Shown here piece by piece: positions 25,527 to 36,696 of a DNA stretch of 64,000 bases. Position numbers and translations under genes: made by a program. The stretch covers positions 2,576,001-2,640,000 of the forward strand of contig NZ_CP162599.1 of assembly GCF_040958695.1 (NCBI RefSeq), written 5' to 3'. Numbering within the stretch: the stretch's first letter is position 1; every line of letters begins with the position of its first letter. Source of the stretch: Ornithinibacillus sp. 4-3 (GTDB taxonomy: Bacteria > Bacillota > Bacilli > Bacillales > Amphibacillaceae). The notes beneath the pieces are model-generated. The model worked only from the letters and a program-made list of their open reading frames with translations, did not search any database and was not told the DNA's origin.

Positions 25527-25836
25527 CGAAAAGCGCAGAGCGCCCTTACAGGCTAAGAGCGCGACGTCCTGTCGCAACGCCTGCACTAGCACATCCTATG
25601 CGTCGAAAAACGTAGAGATTGGAGGGGCACAACCGAGATAAAGGAAACATGCCCCTTTAGGGGTATCCAACGTTAGGCTTTAGCCTGGTTTTAGTTGGGC
25701 TTCCTTATAAAACAAAATCGATGTTGACTTATTGTAGGGTGTGACGTGAAATCTCTTAGTTTTTGGCGCTCGGAGCTAGACAGCGCTAGCTTCAAATAAG
25801 AACTAACCTTGGAAAAATTTTGTACTTTCCTATCCA
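25527..25836. repeat. Dispersed intergenic repeat, copy A (long form)
   Basis: Runs from CGAAAAGCGCAGAGCGCCC to about TACTTTCCTAT. It is closely similar along its whole length to copy C at 59551-59866, and its two outer parts match the short copy B at 31403-31600. Landmarks are GAGATTGGAGGGGCACAACC, CCGAGATAAAGGAAACA and TTTTTGGCGCTCGGAGC. It contains several short inverted repeats, such as CCCCTTTAGGGG. It has no open frame of note. Confidence 0.9.
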
Positions 25837-25842
25837 TTTAAA

Positions 25843-25874
25843 AAACCCTTATCACACTGTCGTAATAAGGGTTT
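25843..25874 (-). terminator. Terminator of secG
   Basis: AAACCCTTAT / ATAAGGGTTT stem followed on the minus strand by TTT, nine bases beyond the secG stop. Confidence 0.85.
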
Positions 25875-25882
25875 GTTTTTCA

Positions 25883-26113
25883 TTAAATAATATAAGCACC
25901 AGCAAATGCAAGTACAAAAAATATAATACCTGCTACCACAGTAGAACGATGTAAAACTAAGTCCATTCCACGTGCCTTTTGTTTACCAAATAATTGTTCC
26001 GCTCCACCTGAAATCGCGCCAGATAATCCCGCTGCTTTTCCAGACTGCAATAAAATTAAAATAATGATAACCACTGCATCTATTACGAGTAATGTATTAA
26101 CTAAAATTCCCAT
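25883..26113 (-). CDS. secG: Preprotein translocase subunit SecG
   Basis: The 76-residue protein has two membrane helices (~3-22 and ~55-75) joined by the conserved loop QSGKAAGLSGAISGGAEQLFGKQKARG. It is the third core subunit of the SecYEG channel. The conserved order secG-est-rnr-smpB-ssrA runs on the minus strand, here interrupted by a repeat element after secG. Confidence 0.96.
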   Translation of the reverse strand: MGILVNTLLVIDAVVIIILILLQSGKAAGLSGAISGGAEQLFGKQKARGMDLVLHRSTVVAGIIFFVLAFAGAYII

Positions 26114-26282
26114 GATTTAAAGCACCCCCTGTAAAAAACGACAAATACATATTGACTATTTTACCACAAATTTCTTCTTTTAATCAAGCCTTTTTTGACT
26201 GAGCCTTTTATATGGTTGAATAGGAAATAGTCCAAAAACTGATATAATAGATTAAACCTTAATAAGAAAGGAAAGATTCCCA

Positions 26283-26684
26283 TTGAAAAAATCACTTAAT
26301 CCAGAATCCATACACCCACCGGTTGCACCATATGTCCATCAAATAGAAACAACAGGAGCCCAGCGATGGCTCACCTTATCTGGTCAACTCGGAATGGAAG
26401 TAGACGGTAAAGTCCCAGAAGATCCAATGAAGCAATTACAAATCGCGTTAAATAATATAAAAAGAAATCTCGAAGCAGCTCTGATGAATATAGAAGATTT
26501 AACAAAAATGGTATTCTATCTAGTTGGAGATTTTGATGCCGATCATCGAAGAAAAATAATTGGAGATTTTCTAGGTGAACATCTTCCTTGCACAACAATG
26601 CTTTATGTTGTAGCGTTAGCAGCACCAATATTTAAAGTTGAAATAGACGCTTGGGCATGTAAAGAAATTGATGATTCATTTTAA
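26283..26684 (+). CDS. RidA-family protein
   Basis: The 133-residue protein has the RidA/YjgF trimer fold, with LTLSGQLGM near the start, MKQLQIALNNIKRNLEAA in the middle and PCTTMLYVVALAAPIFKVEIDAWA at the end. Many RidA proteins deaminate reactive enamines formed by PLP enzymes. The usual catalytic arginine of the RNPxRT motif is not evident here (LPCTTMLYV instead), so it may be a non-deaminating subgroup. A TTG start follows GGAAAGATTCCCA. It precedes a lipase-like hydrolase on the same strand. Confidence 0.8.
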   Translation: MKKSLNPESIHPPVAPYVHQIETTGAQRWLTLSGQLGMEVDGKVPEDPMKQLQIALNNIKRNLEAALMNIEDLTKMVFYLVGDFDADHRRKIIGDFLGEHLPCTTMLYVVALAAPIFKVEIDAWACKEIDDSF

Positions 26685-26721
26685 TGGAGGGGTTTTATCT
26701 TGGGATGCATATTGGCTTACC

Positions 26722-27615
26722 ATGAATGATCAAGTAGAAATATATGTAAAGAGATGGAAAAACACAGAACCACCAAAAGCCATTATCCAAATTGCTCATG
26801 GTATGGCAGAACATATTGAACGCTATGATGATTTTGCTAATTACTTCGTTTCACATGGTTTTCATGTCTATGGAAATGACCATCGTGGACATGGGCGTAC
26901 GGGAGAGAAACAAGGATTACTAGGGTATTTTTCTCAGTCGGATGGTTTCCATAAAGTTTCTGAGGATTTACACTCTCTTACTAAGCATATAAAAGAGGCT
27001 TATCCACAAACTCCTATTTTTCTTTTTGGACATAGTATGGGGTCATTTCTTGCTCGAAAATATATGCAAGCATATAGCCATGATATTGCTGGAGTTATCT
27101 TATGTGGAACTGGTTATTTCCCTAGAATAACATCCTCATCAGCCAAACTCCTAGCAAGTATACTACCTGCCAAAAAAGAATCACATTTAATGAATAAACT
27201 CGCTTTTGGTTCCTATAACAAAAAAATCCCTGATCATGGAAATGGCTTCGAATGGCTTTCTCAGGACAAACAGGAAGTTCAAAAATATACAGATGATCCT
27301 TTTTGTGGATTTGTGCCTACAGCAAGGTTTTTCTATGATTTAATGGATGGGTTAGGACATATTCATCGCAAACGCTATAATCAAATGATTCGTAAAGATT
27401 TACCTCTATTAATTATTAGTGGAGATGCTGATCCTGTAGGTGGTTATGGAAAAGGAATATGGAAAACAGCAAAACTCTATCACCAGTTAGGTCTCGAAGA
27501 AATAACGACAATGCTTATCACAAGTGGACGACATGAGATATTAAATGAAATAAATAAACAAGAAACTTACCAGGCAATTAAAAGTTGGCTTAATGGTTAT
27601 GATGCAAAATCTTAA
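26722..27615 (+). CDS. Alpha/beta hydrolase, lysophospholipase/monoacylglycerol lipase type
   Basis: The ~297-residue hydrolase has IAHGMAEHIERYDDFA, GNDHRGHGRTG, the nucleophile FGHSMGS, an acid in SGDADPVGG and a histidine in SGRHEILNE. This is the PldB/monoglyceride-lipase pattern, so the likely substrates are lysophospholipids or monoacylglycerols. The start is unclear. ATG 26722 gives the family-like start MNDQVEIYVKRW, but the strong GGAGGGG site at 26686-26692 serves an out-of-frame TTG at 26700. In-frame starts at 26668 and 26671 overlap ridA but have poor ribosome sites. Confidence 0.85.
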   Translation: MNDQVEIYVKRWKNTEPPKAIIQIAHGMAEHIERYDDFANYFVSHGFHVYGNDHRGHGRTGEKQGLLGYFSQSDGFHKVSEDLHSLTKHIKEAYPQTPIFLFGHSMGSFLARKYMQAYSHDIAGVILCGTGYFPRITSSSAKLLASILPAKKESHLMNKLAFGSYNKKIPDHGNGFEWLSQDKQEVQKYTDDPFCGFVPTARFFYDLMDGLGHIHRKRYNQMIRKDLPLLIISGDADPVGGYGKGIWKTAKLYHQLGLEEITTMLITSGRHEILNEINKQETYQAIKSWLNGYDAKS

Positions 27616-27637
27616 TTTTTTTAAGCACCATAAATTT

Positions 27638-27673
27638 GGGGCTACTTAGAAAATCAGTTTTCTAAGTAGCCCC
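27638..27673. terminator. Bidirectional terminator between convergent genes
   Basis: Perfect stem GGGGCTACTTAGAAAA / TTTTCTAAGTAGCCCC between the lipase-like gene and the aminotransferase gene. Confidence 0.85.
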
Positions 27674-27686
27674 ATTACATATTCTT

Positions 27687-28865
27687 TTAAACTTCCACAG
27701 AAGCTTCTTTTTCAAGCTTTTCGACAAATGCTTTTAGTTTTTCCATTCCTTTTTCTAATTCAGGCATTGCATAGGAATAAGATATCCGGATGAATCCTTC
27801 ACCATATTCTGTGAAATTATTTCCTGGGAGTACAGCTACGCCACCTTCTTCTAATAAGCGCATTGTAAATTCCTGTGAGCTCATGCCAAATTTCTTAATG
27901 GATGGGAAAATATAAAAAGCTCCATTTGGCAATACAGATTCAATTCCCATTTCTGTTAATGCCTTATATAAATAATCTCGACGCTTGATATATTCCTTGT
28001 TCATTTCTTCAGAAGCTTCGCGGCAATTCGTTAATGCTTCAACAGCTGCATATTGTCCTGGTATATTTGCACATACACAGTTATATGCATGAATACGTGA
28101 TACATAAGCTAATAATTCAGCTGGTGCTAATACATAACCAATTCTCCAGCCTGTCATGGAATGTGACTTCGATAATCCATGAATTAAAAATAGACGATCG
28201 CGAATTTCTGGATAAGCAGCAAATGTATGATGCTCCATACCAAATACATTTTCACTATAAATTTCATCAGAAACGATATACACATCATGCTTAACAAGTA
28301 CTTCCACTAATTCATCCATCACTTCTTTTGGAATCGTTACACCTGTTGGATTTGTTGGATAGTTAAAGAGCACTGCCTTTGTATTTTCGTTAATCATTTC
28401 TTCTAATTTTTCTGCTGTTGGGAGAAATCCAGTATCCGATGTATCGAAGAAGACAGCTTTTGCTCCATTTAATTCAATTGGTGCTTGGTAATTCATATAA
28501 GCTGGAGCTGGAATAACCACTTCATCCCCCTCATCTAAAATTGTACGGAATACAGAATCTAATCCCTCACTAGAGCCACTAGTGATTAGAATTTCTGTTT
28601 CTGGATCATATTCTACATTGTATTTATCTTGGAAGAAGGAAGCTATAGCCCTTCTTGCTTCGATAATTCCAAAATTATGTGAATAAGATGTTTTATTTTC
28701 CTGGATGGCACGAATTCCTGCCTGTTGTACACGCTCAGGTGTAGGGAAATCAGGCTGACCAATGGTTAAATTTGTTGCATCAATATCATTTGCAAGTAAA
28801 TTGGCTAATTGTCTTGTTCCAGGAACTTTAACATTTGCTGCTCTACGATTTAATTCTAATGACAT
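27687..28865 (-). CDS. PLP-dependent aminotransferase, class I/II (PatA-like)
   Basis: The 392-residue enzyme has the PLP lysine in HGLSKSHSMTGWRIGY, the phosphate-binding SGSSEG, the cofactor motif NYPTNPTG and the substrate arginine in FIRISYS. It is closest in pattern to PatA-like aminotransferases, which act on N-acetyl-diaminopimelate or aspartate-type substrates. It is the last gene of an operon with a peptide-binding lipoprotein and a serine hydrolase, 31 bases after the former, so it may process amino acids released from imported peptides. Confidence 0.85.
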   Translation of the reverse strand: MSLELNRRAANVKVPGTRQLANLLANDIDATNLTIGQPDFPTPERVQQAGIRAIQENKTSYSHNFGIIEARRAIASFFQDKYNVEYDPETEILITSGSSEGLDSVFRTILDEGDEVVIPAPAYMNYQAPIELNGAKAVFFDTSDTGFLPTAEKLEEMINENTKAVLFNYPTNPTGVTIPKEVMDELVEVLVKHDVYIVSDEIYSENVFGMEHHTFAAYPEIRDRLFLIHGLSKSHSMTGWRIGYVLAPAELLAYVSRIHAYNCVCANIPGQYAAVEALTNCREASEEMNKEYIKRRDYLYKALTEMGIESVLPNGAFYIFPSIKKFGMSSQEFTMRLLEEGGVAVLPGNNFTEYGEGFIRISYSYAMPELEKGMEKLKAFVEKLEKEASVEV

Positions 28866-28896
28866 TATTTCTCACCTTTTCATTTATAGTTTATTT

Positions 28897-30489
28897 TTAT
28901 TTTTTTGTGACATTCCATAATGCCATACCAATAACATCTTGAAATCCTTCAATATTATTATTTACAGCATATAGAAAGTTCTTATCTCCTAATTTTAAAA
29001 CCGGCAGGTAATTCCAAGCTTCGATTTGTAACTGCTCATAAATTTCCAATGCTTCCTCATCAGAGCCTGATGCACGAATATCTTCAATCAACTGATCGAT
29101 TTCATCACTTTGAGTCCAGCCAGCCCATTCATTTTTCGAATTTAAAAATAGAAACTGCGTTGGATCTGTGTTGATTCCAAACCCAGTAATAAATGCATCA
29201 TATGCACTTGGGTCTCCTTGTTTTTCAACAACACTTGCCCAGTCAAATACTTCTAAATTTACCTTCATTCCAATTGCTTCTAATTGTTCCTTAATCACAA
29301 CAGAGGCATTATAGAAGTCTTCATACTCTCTGCTTGTAATAAAAGTAACTTCTTCTCCATTGTATCCCGCTTCTTCTAATAATGCTTTTCCTTTTTCAGG
29401 ATCATTTTGATTATAATTTTCTTTACCTGCATCTGTATACCAATCTGCTTGCTGCTCTAACATCAACCCTGGATTCAAACGATAGAATTGCTCATCATTA
29501 AAGGATGCTTGTAAAATAGCTTCCATATCTAAGGTTGCAGCAACAGCTTGGCGTATTTTTTGATCGGCAAATGGACCTTCTTTTTTATTAAACACAACTA
29601 TGTTAAAACCACTTGGCTCCATGTATGCACTAACCTGGTTATCATTTTCTATCTGATCGAAATTATTAAATGGAATCGTTGTTGCAATATCATATTCACC
29701 TGATTTGACGCCTGCTATTCGAGTCGAAGAATCTGTTGCAATCATAAACATAATTTCATCTACTAATGCTTCTCTTTTACCTGCAGGTCCATCACTTGGT
29801 TCATCTCTAGGTACATAATCTGCAAACTTTTCTAACTTAATATACTGATCTTGCTTCCATTCATTGAACTTAAATGGTCCTGTACCTATATAATCTGTTA
29901 CTGGTTCATCACCAGATGCTTCAACTACTTCTTTGGGCATAATTGCTGGAAATTGAGTAGAACTCGATAAAACAGCTAGTGCCGTTCGATTTGGTTTATC
30001 CATTTCTAAAACAACTGTATAATCACCATCAGCCTTAAATGTGGACTGACTAAATGCCGCTTTTGCACGTGAAGATATATTTTGCCAACGCTCCATGGAA
30101 GCAACTACATCTTCAGCGGTCATTTCCTGATCATTATGGAATTTTACTCCTTCTCGTAGCTGAAATGTGATTGTTTTCCCATCTTCACTTATTTCATAGG
30201 ATTCAGCTAACATTGGTGCAGGTTGAAGACCAGCATTAATTGTAATTAACGGCTCAAAAATTTGTAATGCAATATCCCTTGATACTGTAGCTGTACTTAT
30301 AAGTGGATCAATTGTTGGTGGCTGTGCATTTAATGCAATATGCAGCACCTGACCTTCTTCTGATGTGCCTTCATTCTGTCCTTCATCTGCACTTTCCTCT
30401 GGCTCATTTTCATCCTGATTAGATTGACATGCAGCCAGCATTAAAACCATCATAATCATTAAAAGGCATAAAACGTGATTCCTTCTCAC
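28897..30489 (-). CDS. Peptide-binding lipoprotein of an ABC transporter (SBP_bac_5)
   Basis: The 530-residue protein has a lipoprotein signal (LMLAAC, acylated Cys21), an acidic linker, then the family-5 solute-binding domain with AEDVVASMERW and YIGTGPFKFNEWKQDQYIKLEK. It is a paralogue of the three tandem binding proteins at 45-51 kb, but it has no permease beside it. It must use permeases made elsewhere, perhaps those at 39-41 kb. It lies between a serine hydrolase and an aminotransferase in one operon. Confidence 0.92.
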   Translation of the reverse strand: MRRNHVLCLLMIMMVLMLAACQSNQDENEPEESADEGQNEGTSEEGQVLHIALNAQPPTIDPLISTATVSRDIALQIFEPLITINAGLQPAPMLAESYEISEDGKTITFQLREGVKFHNDQEMTAEDVVASMERWQNISSRAKAAFSQSTFKADGDYTVVLEMDKPNRTALAVLSSSTQFPAIMPKEVVEASGDEPVTDYIGTGPFKFNEWKQDQYIKLEKFADYVPRDEPSDGPAGKREALVDEIMFMIATDSSTRIAGVKSGEYDIATTIPFNNFDQIENDNQVSAYMEPSGFNIVVFNKKEGPFADQKIRQAVAATLDMEAILQASFNDEQFYRLNPGLMLEQQADWYTDAGKENYNQNDPEKGKALLEEAGYNGEEVTFITSREYEDFYNASVVIKEQLEAIGMKVNLEVFDWASVVEKQGDPSAYDAFITGFGINTDPTQFLFLNSKNEWAGWTQSDEIDQLIEDIRASGSDEEALEIYEQLQIEAWNYLPVLKLGDKNFLYAVNNNIEGFQDVIGMALWNVTKK

Positions 30490-30553
30490 TTTAGTTTCCC
30501 CCTATTTGAAAAGCTCTAGATTAATGTAGCTACCCTAGGTGTTATGAACTTGT

Positions 30554-31366
30554 TTATCTAACTAGCTTTAGGTACTCATAAACTTCTTTGCCTATTTTAG
30601 AGATGATATTCAAGGATACTTTAGCTCCAGCATTTTTTGAAAGAGCTGTAATGATCGCACTACGATCCTGCACATATAAAATACCAACATCATGTTGATA
30701 ATTGCTATCCCAACCTGTTTTATTTGCTAATTCCCATTCTGGTATTGATCCAATAATTTCTCTATCATTCTCTGGTAAATCATAAGGAATAGCATTGCGA
30801 AATTGTTGTTTCTTTAAAATTTCAATCATTTGTAGACAACTATAGCCAGAAACGACTTTTCCATTGGCTATATTTTTATAAAAAATATAAATGTCTTCAG
30901 CTGATATGTAATTTTCCACATCTTCCTTTGTATGTGGTAATATCATTAATTTCTTTTTTAATCGACTTTCCTTCATTCCACCAGCTTGCATCACTTGATT
31001 AATTCGATCAAATCCAACTAATTCAATTAATATATTTGTAGCAGTATTATCACTTTGAATAATCATTAGCATCACTAAATCATATATAGAAAGCTCGGTT
31101 CCTGGAGAAAAATGCTGCAATACTCCAGCTCCTCCAACAAGCTGTTCACGTAATAATGGAAGAGGATCACTTAATTTAAATTCTCCTTGCTCATATGCCT
31201 CATAAACTGCGGCCATAATTGGTACTTTAATAATACTTTGTGCAGCAAAGAGCTGTTTCTCATTTATAGAAAATTTCTTTTTCAAATTTAAATCTTCTAT
31301 AACAATCCCCCATTCTCCATCTGCTGCATGAATGATTTTTTTAATTTTTTTGTGTAATTGATCCAA
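30554..31366 (-). CDS. Class A beta-lactamase-fold serine hydrolase without signal peptide (copy 1)
   Basis: The 270-residue protein shows the three motifs of penicillin-recognising enzymes: SIIK (Ser44), SDN (IIQSDNTATN) and KTG (ANKTGWDS). There is no signal peptide or membrane segment (MDQLHKKIKKIIHAADGEWG), so it is predicted to stay in the cytoplasm, unlike true beta-lactamases. A paralogue lies at 62760-63566. A role on cytoplasmic peptides or esters is likely. It is the first gene of an operon with a peptide-binding lipoprotein, which favours peptide processing. The start has a GGAGGAAAT site. Confidence 0.85.
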   Translation of the reverse strand: MDQLHKKIKKIIHAADGEWGIVIEDLNLKKKFSINEKQLFAAQSIIKVPIMAAVYEAYEQGEFKLSDPLPLLREQLVGGAGVLQHFSPGTELSIYDLVMLMIIQSDNTATNILIELVGFDRINQVMQAGGMKESRLKKKLMILPHTKEDVENYISAEDIYIFYKNIANGKVVSGYSCLQMIEILKKQQFRNAIPYDLPENDREIIGSIPEWELANKTGWDSNYQHDVGILYVQDRSAIITALSKNAGAKVSLNIISKIGKEVYEYLKLVR

Positions 31367-31402
31367 GCTATTTCCTCCAATCCTCTACATGATAGTGCAA
31401 AA

Positions 31403-31600
31403 CGAAAAGCGCAGAGCGCCCGTTTAAAAACTTAGAGATTGGAGCGGCACAACCGAGATAAAGGAAACACGGTGAGGTAACGAGCCGATGTTGACTTATT
31501 GTAGGGCGTGACGGGAAATCTCTTAGTTTTTGGCGCTCGGAGCCTAGACAGCGCTATCTCTGAATAAGCATTAATTTGCGCAATTTTTATACTTTTTTAT
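31403..31600. repeat. Dispersed intergenic repeat, copy B (short form)
   Basis: Matches copies A and C at both ends (CGAAAAGCGCAGAGCGCCC... and TTTTTGGCGCTCGGAGC...) but lacks an internal piece of about 110 bp. It lies in the same orientation as the others, again upstream of a minus-strand gene start and beyond the terminator of the preceding gene. Confidence 0.9.
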
Positions 31601-31730
31601 CTCATAAACACATCTGCTTGAATCATCAAGTTGCACTTAAATAAACGGGTTTCAATTTTCAGAAATTTGAATAGAATTAAACAATTGATTTATTCTTTCA
31701 TCATACGAAATTTTCAAGAGAAAAACAAGA

Positions 31731-31773
31731 GAGGCATTGAATAATCACTCAAAAAATGATCGCTCAATGCCTC
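31731..31773 (-). terminator. Terminator of eno
   Basis: GAGGCATTGA / TCAATGCCTC outer stem with an inner ATCA / TGAT pair, followed on the minus strand by a T-rich stretch, 20 bases beyond the eno stop. Confidence 0.8.
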
Positions 31774-31793
31774 GCCTAACTATTACTTAAAGT

Positions 31794-33092
<1,299 letters not shown>

Positions 33093-34631
33093 TCAATGAT
33101 TAATTAACGTTTTTCCTGTCATTTCTTCTGGTTTTTCAATTTCTAATAAATCTAAAAAGGTTGGTGCTAAATCTGCTAAAATACCATCATCACGTAAATC
33201 AATGCCTTGCTTTGTTACTATAACTGGTACTGGATTCGTTGTATGTGCAGTCATTGGTGATCCATCTAAGCAAATTACTTCATCAGAATTCCCATGATCT
33301 GCAGTAATAATAGCAACTCCTCCTAATTGTAGCACTTTATCAACAATTTTACCTAAACATTCATCCACAGTTTCAATTGCTTGAATTGTTGGTGCTAGTT
33401 TCCCAGAATGACCAACCATATCTGGATTAGCAAAGTTTAGTAAAATAGCTTGCTGTGTTCCTTGATCTAATTCTTCCAATAGTGCATCTGTAACCTCATA
33501 TGCACTCATTTCCGGCTTCAAATCATATGTAGCGACTTTAGGTGAATCAATTAAAATTCGTTTTTCACCTACAAATTCAGCCTCTCTTCCTCCACTCATA
33601 AAATAGGTTACATGTGGATATTTCTCTGTTTCTGCAATACGCAGTTGATTGATTTTATGCGCGGCTAATACTTCACCTAATGTATTCGATAAATCAATTG
33701 GTTCAAATGCTACATTTGCTGTAATTTGATCACTATAATTTGTAAACATGACAAAATTAATAGATTTAGGTGGATTTTCTCCACGATCAAATGCTGTAAA
33801 CTCATGATTAGCAAAAGCCTTAGAAATTTGAATTGCTCGATCTGGTCGGAAATTAAAGAAAATAATAGAATCATTATCCTCTATTCTTGCAATTGTTTTT
33901 TCATTTTCATCTGTAATTACTGCCGGAATAATAAATTCATCACAAATATCTTGTTGATATCCATCCTTTACAACATCCATAGCTGACTGAAATTTTGGTG
34001 CATCCTGATAAACCATTGCATCATACACTTTTTTCACTCGATCCCAACGACAATCACGGTCCATTGCATAATATCTACCTGATACGGTTGCAAATTTTCC
34101 TACTCCATATTCTTTCATTTTATCTTCAGCTTCTATAATATATTGTTCTGCCGTTTGAGGACCAACGTCTCTTCCATCTAAAAACGCATGAACATATACA
34201 TCATGAAAATCTTGTTCTTTTGCTAACTTCAATAATGCATATAAATGGTCGATATGACTATGGACACCACCATCTGATAATAATCCGAATAAGTGAACAC
34301 TTGTTTGATTTTTCTTCGCATGCTCAATAGATTGTAAAAATGCAGCCTTTTGGAAAAAGTCTCCCTCACGAATGGATAAGTTAATTCTAGTTAAACTTTG
34401 ATATACAATGCGTCCTGCTCCGATATTTAAATGGCCAACCTCAGAATTTCCCATTTGCCCTTCTGGTAGTCCAACCGCTTCCCCACTTGCTTTTAATGTC
34501 TGATGTGGGTATGTATTCCAATAACGATCAAAATTTGGTTTGTTAGCTTGGTTTACAGCATTTCCATTATTTTCTGCGCGTAATGCGAAACCATCTAAAA
34601 TAATCATTGCTACTACATTTGGTTGATTCAT
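33093..34631 (-). CDS. gpmI: 2,3-bisphosphoglycerate-independent phosphoglycerate mutase
   Basis: The 512-residue manganese enzyme interconverts 3- and 2-phosphoglycerate. The catalytic serine is in [13 protein letters not shown] (~62), and metal ligands are seen in [15 protein letters not shown] and ADHGNSDE. Manganese and pH dependence of this enzyme type is used by spore formers to hold 3-phosphoglycerate in spores. The ATG shares one base with the tpiA stop (TAATG), which shows translational coupling. Confidence 0.98.
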   Translation of the reverse strand: MNQPNVVAMIILDGFALRAENNGNAVNQANKPNFDRYWNTYPHQTLKASGEAVGLPEGQMGNSEVGHLNIGAGRIVYQSLTRINLSIREGDFFQKAAFLQSIEHAKKNQTSVHLFGLLSDGGVHSHIDHLYALLKLAKEQDFHDVYVHAFLDGRDVGPQTAEQYIIEAEDKMKEYGVGKFATVSGRYYAMDRDCRWDRVKKVYDAMVYQDAPKFQSAMDVVKDGYQQDICDEFIIPAVITDENEKTIARIEDNDSIIFFNFRPDRAIQISKAFANHEFTAFDRGENPPKSINFVMFTNYSDQITANVAFEPIDLSNTLGEVLAAHKINQLRIAETEKYPHVTYFMSGGREAEFVGEKRILIDSPKVATYDLKPEMSAYEVTDALLEELDQGTQQAILLNFANPDMVGHSGKLAPTIQAIETVDECLGKIVDKVLQLGGVAIITADHGNSDEVICLDGSPMTAHTTNPVPVIVTKQGIDLRDDGILADLAPTFLDLLEIEKPEEMTGKTLINH

Positions 34632-35386
34632 TATTTACTTTCCTCCAACAATTGTAGGAATGATGCAGCCTTTAAGCTAGCACCTCCAACAAGTGCTCCA
34701 TCAATATCTGTTTGTGAGAGTAGTTCACGAATATTATCTGGATTAACACTACCACCATATTGAATAATTACTCGCTCCGCAATGTTCTTTGTAAACAACT
34801 GACGAACTACCTGACGAATATGGACACATACTTCATTTGCTTCTGCACTTGAAGCTGTTCTACCTGTACCAATAGCCCAAATTGGTTCATATGCAATAAT
34901 CGTTTGTGCTACTTGTTCTCCAGTTAATCCATTTAAAGCAGCAGTAACCTGTTTCTCGATATGACTTAACATTTCCCCTGCTTCACGTTGCTCTAACGTC
35001 TCTCCTACACAAACAATTGGAGTAAGGTTATTTGCAAAAGCAGCTTGTACTTTTTTATTTACAGTCTCATCTGTTTCTGCAAAATATTCTCTACGCTCAG
35101 AATGCCCAATAATCACATGACTGATGTTTAAATCATTTAACATTAGTGGACTTACTTCACCAGTAAAAGCTCCATTTTCCTCAAAATGCATATTTTGAGC
35201 ACCAATTTTTAATGCCGTATGATTAGCTTTATCCACTAGTAAGGATAAGTATGGAAATGGACCGCAAATAATAGCCTCTACATCTTCATTTCCAACTTTT
35301 GCTTCAGTTAATTCTTCCATAAATTTATTTATTTCTACTGTCGTATGATTCATCTTCCAGTTTCCAGCGATGATTTTTTTTCGCAT
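34631..35386 (-). CDS. tpiA: Triosephosphate isomerase
   Basis: The 251-residue enzyme has GNWKMN (Lys12 type), the catalytic histidine in [11 protein letters not shown], the catalytic glutamate in [11 protein letters not shown], the loop-6 region and the phosphate site GGSVNPDN / [10 protein letters not shown]. It interconverts dihydroxyacetone phosphate and glyceraldehyde 3-phosphate. It lies 87 bases after pgk. Confidence 0.98.
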   Translation of the reverse strand: MRKKIIAGNWKMNHTTVEINKFMEELTEAKVGNEDVEAIICGPFPYLSLLVDKANHTALKIGAQNMHFEENGAFTGEVSPLMLNDLNISHVIIGHSERREYFAETDETVNKKVQAAFANNLTPIVCVGETLEQREAGEMLSHIEKQVTAALNGLTGEQVAQTIIAYEPIWAIGTGRTASSAEANEVCVHIRQVVRQLFTKNIAERVIIQYGGSVNPDNIRELLSQTDIDGALVGGASLKAASFLQLLEESK

Positions 35387-35473
35387 ACACTCACCTTTTC
35401 CAAAGAAGTCATTTCAATGATAGCTTTTTGAACACTCATTTTTATTTAAGATTATTTTGCTACATCTATATAA

Positions 35474-36655
35474 TTATTTATCATTTAATACTTTTACTCC
35501 TGGTAGTTCTTTGCCCTCCATAAACTCTAAGGAAGCTCCACCACCAGTAGAAATATGATCCATCTCATCTACAAATCCGAATTTTTCAATGGCAGCTGCA
35601 GAATCTCCACCACCAATAATTGTATAACCACTTGTATCAACTAATGCGATAGCAACTTCTCTTGTACCACCTGCAAATGCGTCCATTTCAAAAACACCCA
35701 TTGGGCCATTCCAGATAATTAAATTTGATTCTACAATCACATTACTATATGTATCCCTTGTTTTAGGCCCAATATCTAAAATTTGCCAATCTGCTGGAAT
35801 CTGATCTACATCAACAATTTTTGTGTCAGCAGTTGGTGAAAATTCATTTGCGATTACTACATCTTCAGGAATTAAAAATTGAACTCCTTTTTCCTCTGCC
35901 TTCTCCATAAAGCTTTTGGCCAAATCAATTTTATCCTCTTCTACTAAAGACTTACCAATTTCAAACCCTTTTGCTTTAATAAAAGTATTCGCAAGTCCAC
36001 CACCAATTAATAAATGATCTACTTTATCTAATAGGTTATCAATTACTTCAATTTTATCCTTTACTTTCGCCCCACCAATAATTGATGTGAAGGGACGTTC
36101 TGGGTTCAATAATGCTTTACTTAATACATTAATTTCTTTTTCTAGTAGGAAACCAGCAGCAGCAGGTAATTTTTCTGCTACACCAGAAGTAGATGCATGC
36201 GCACGATGAGATACTCCAAAAGCATCATTGACATAAATATCAGCCATACGTGCAAAAGCCTCTGCTAATTCAGGGCAGTTTTTCTCTTCTCCTGCTTCAA
36301 AACGAACGTTTTCAAGTAATAGAATTTCTCCTTCGTTCATTTCATCAATTTTCGTGTATACTTCTTCTCCGTATACTTCATCAGATTTATATACTTCTTT
36401 AGCCATTAAATCACTTAGGCGCTTAGCAACTGCATCAAGACGTAATTCTTCTTTCACTTCGCCTTTTGGACGGCCAAGATGACTCGCTAAAATAACGATA
36501 GCCCCATTTTCAACAAGATGCTTGATTGTTGGCATAGACGCTTTAATTCTTGTATCATCTGTTACCTCACCATTATTCATTGGTACATTAAAATCAACTC
36601 GACAAAATACTTTCTTTCCTTTAACGTCGAGATCCACAACTGACTGTTTATTCAT
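35474..36655 (-). CDS. pgk: Phosphoglycerate kinase
   Basis: The 393-residue kinase has RVDFNVP near the start, [10 protein letters not shown], the [10 protein letters not shown] region and the nucleotide-binding GGGDSAAA. It is the first gene of this glycolytic unit. In Bacillus, cggR and gapA normally stand directly upstream. Here the 233 bases upstream contain only a likely promoter (TATAAT read on the minus strand at 36697-36702), and the next gene is glutaredoxin-like. Confidence 0.98.
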   Translation of the reverse strand: MNKQSVVDLDVKGKKVFCRVDFNVPMNNGEVTDDTRIKASMPTIKHLVENGAIVILASHLGRPKGEVKEELRLDAVAKRLSDLMAKEVYKSDEVYGEEVYTKIDEMNEGEILLLENVRFEAGEEKNCPELAEAFARMADIYVNDAFGVSHRAHASTSGVAEKLPAAAGFLLEKEINVLSKALLNPERPFTSIIGGAKVKDKIEVIDNLLDKVDHLLIGGGLANTFIKAKGFEIGKSLVEEDKIDLAKSFMEKAEEKGVQFLIPEDVVIANEFSPTADTKIVDVDQIPADWQILDIGPKTRDTYSNVIVESNLIIWNGPMGVFEMDAFAGGTREVAIALVDTSGYTIIGGGDSAAAIEKFGFVDEMDHISTGGGASLEFMEGKELPGVKVLNDK

Positions 36656-36696
36656 CTATGAGTAACTCTCCTTTAAATAAAATAATTCCATGTGCT

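Noticed and set aside
25500..25880. CRISPR array or riboswitch in the secG-est gap
   Set aside because: The sequence is a dispersed repeat found three times as single copies; there are no regularly spaced direct repeats with unique spacers and no known riboswitch core.
30554..31366. Beta-lactam resistance gene
   Set aside because: It keeps SxxK, SDN and KTG but lacks a signal peptide and sits in a peptide operon, so a resistance role is not supported.
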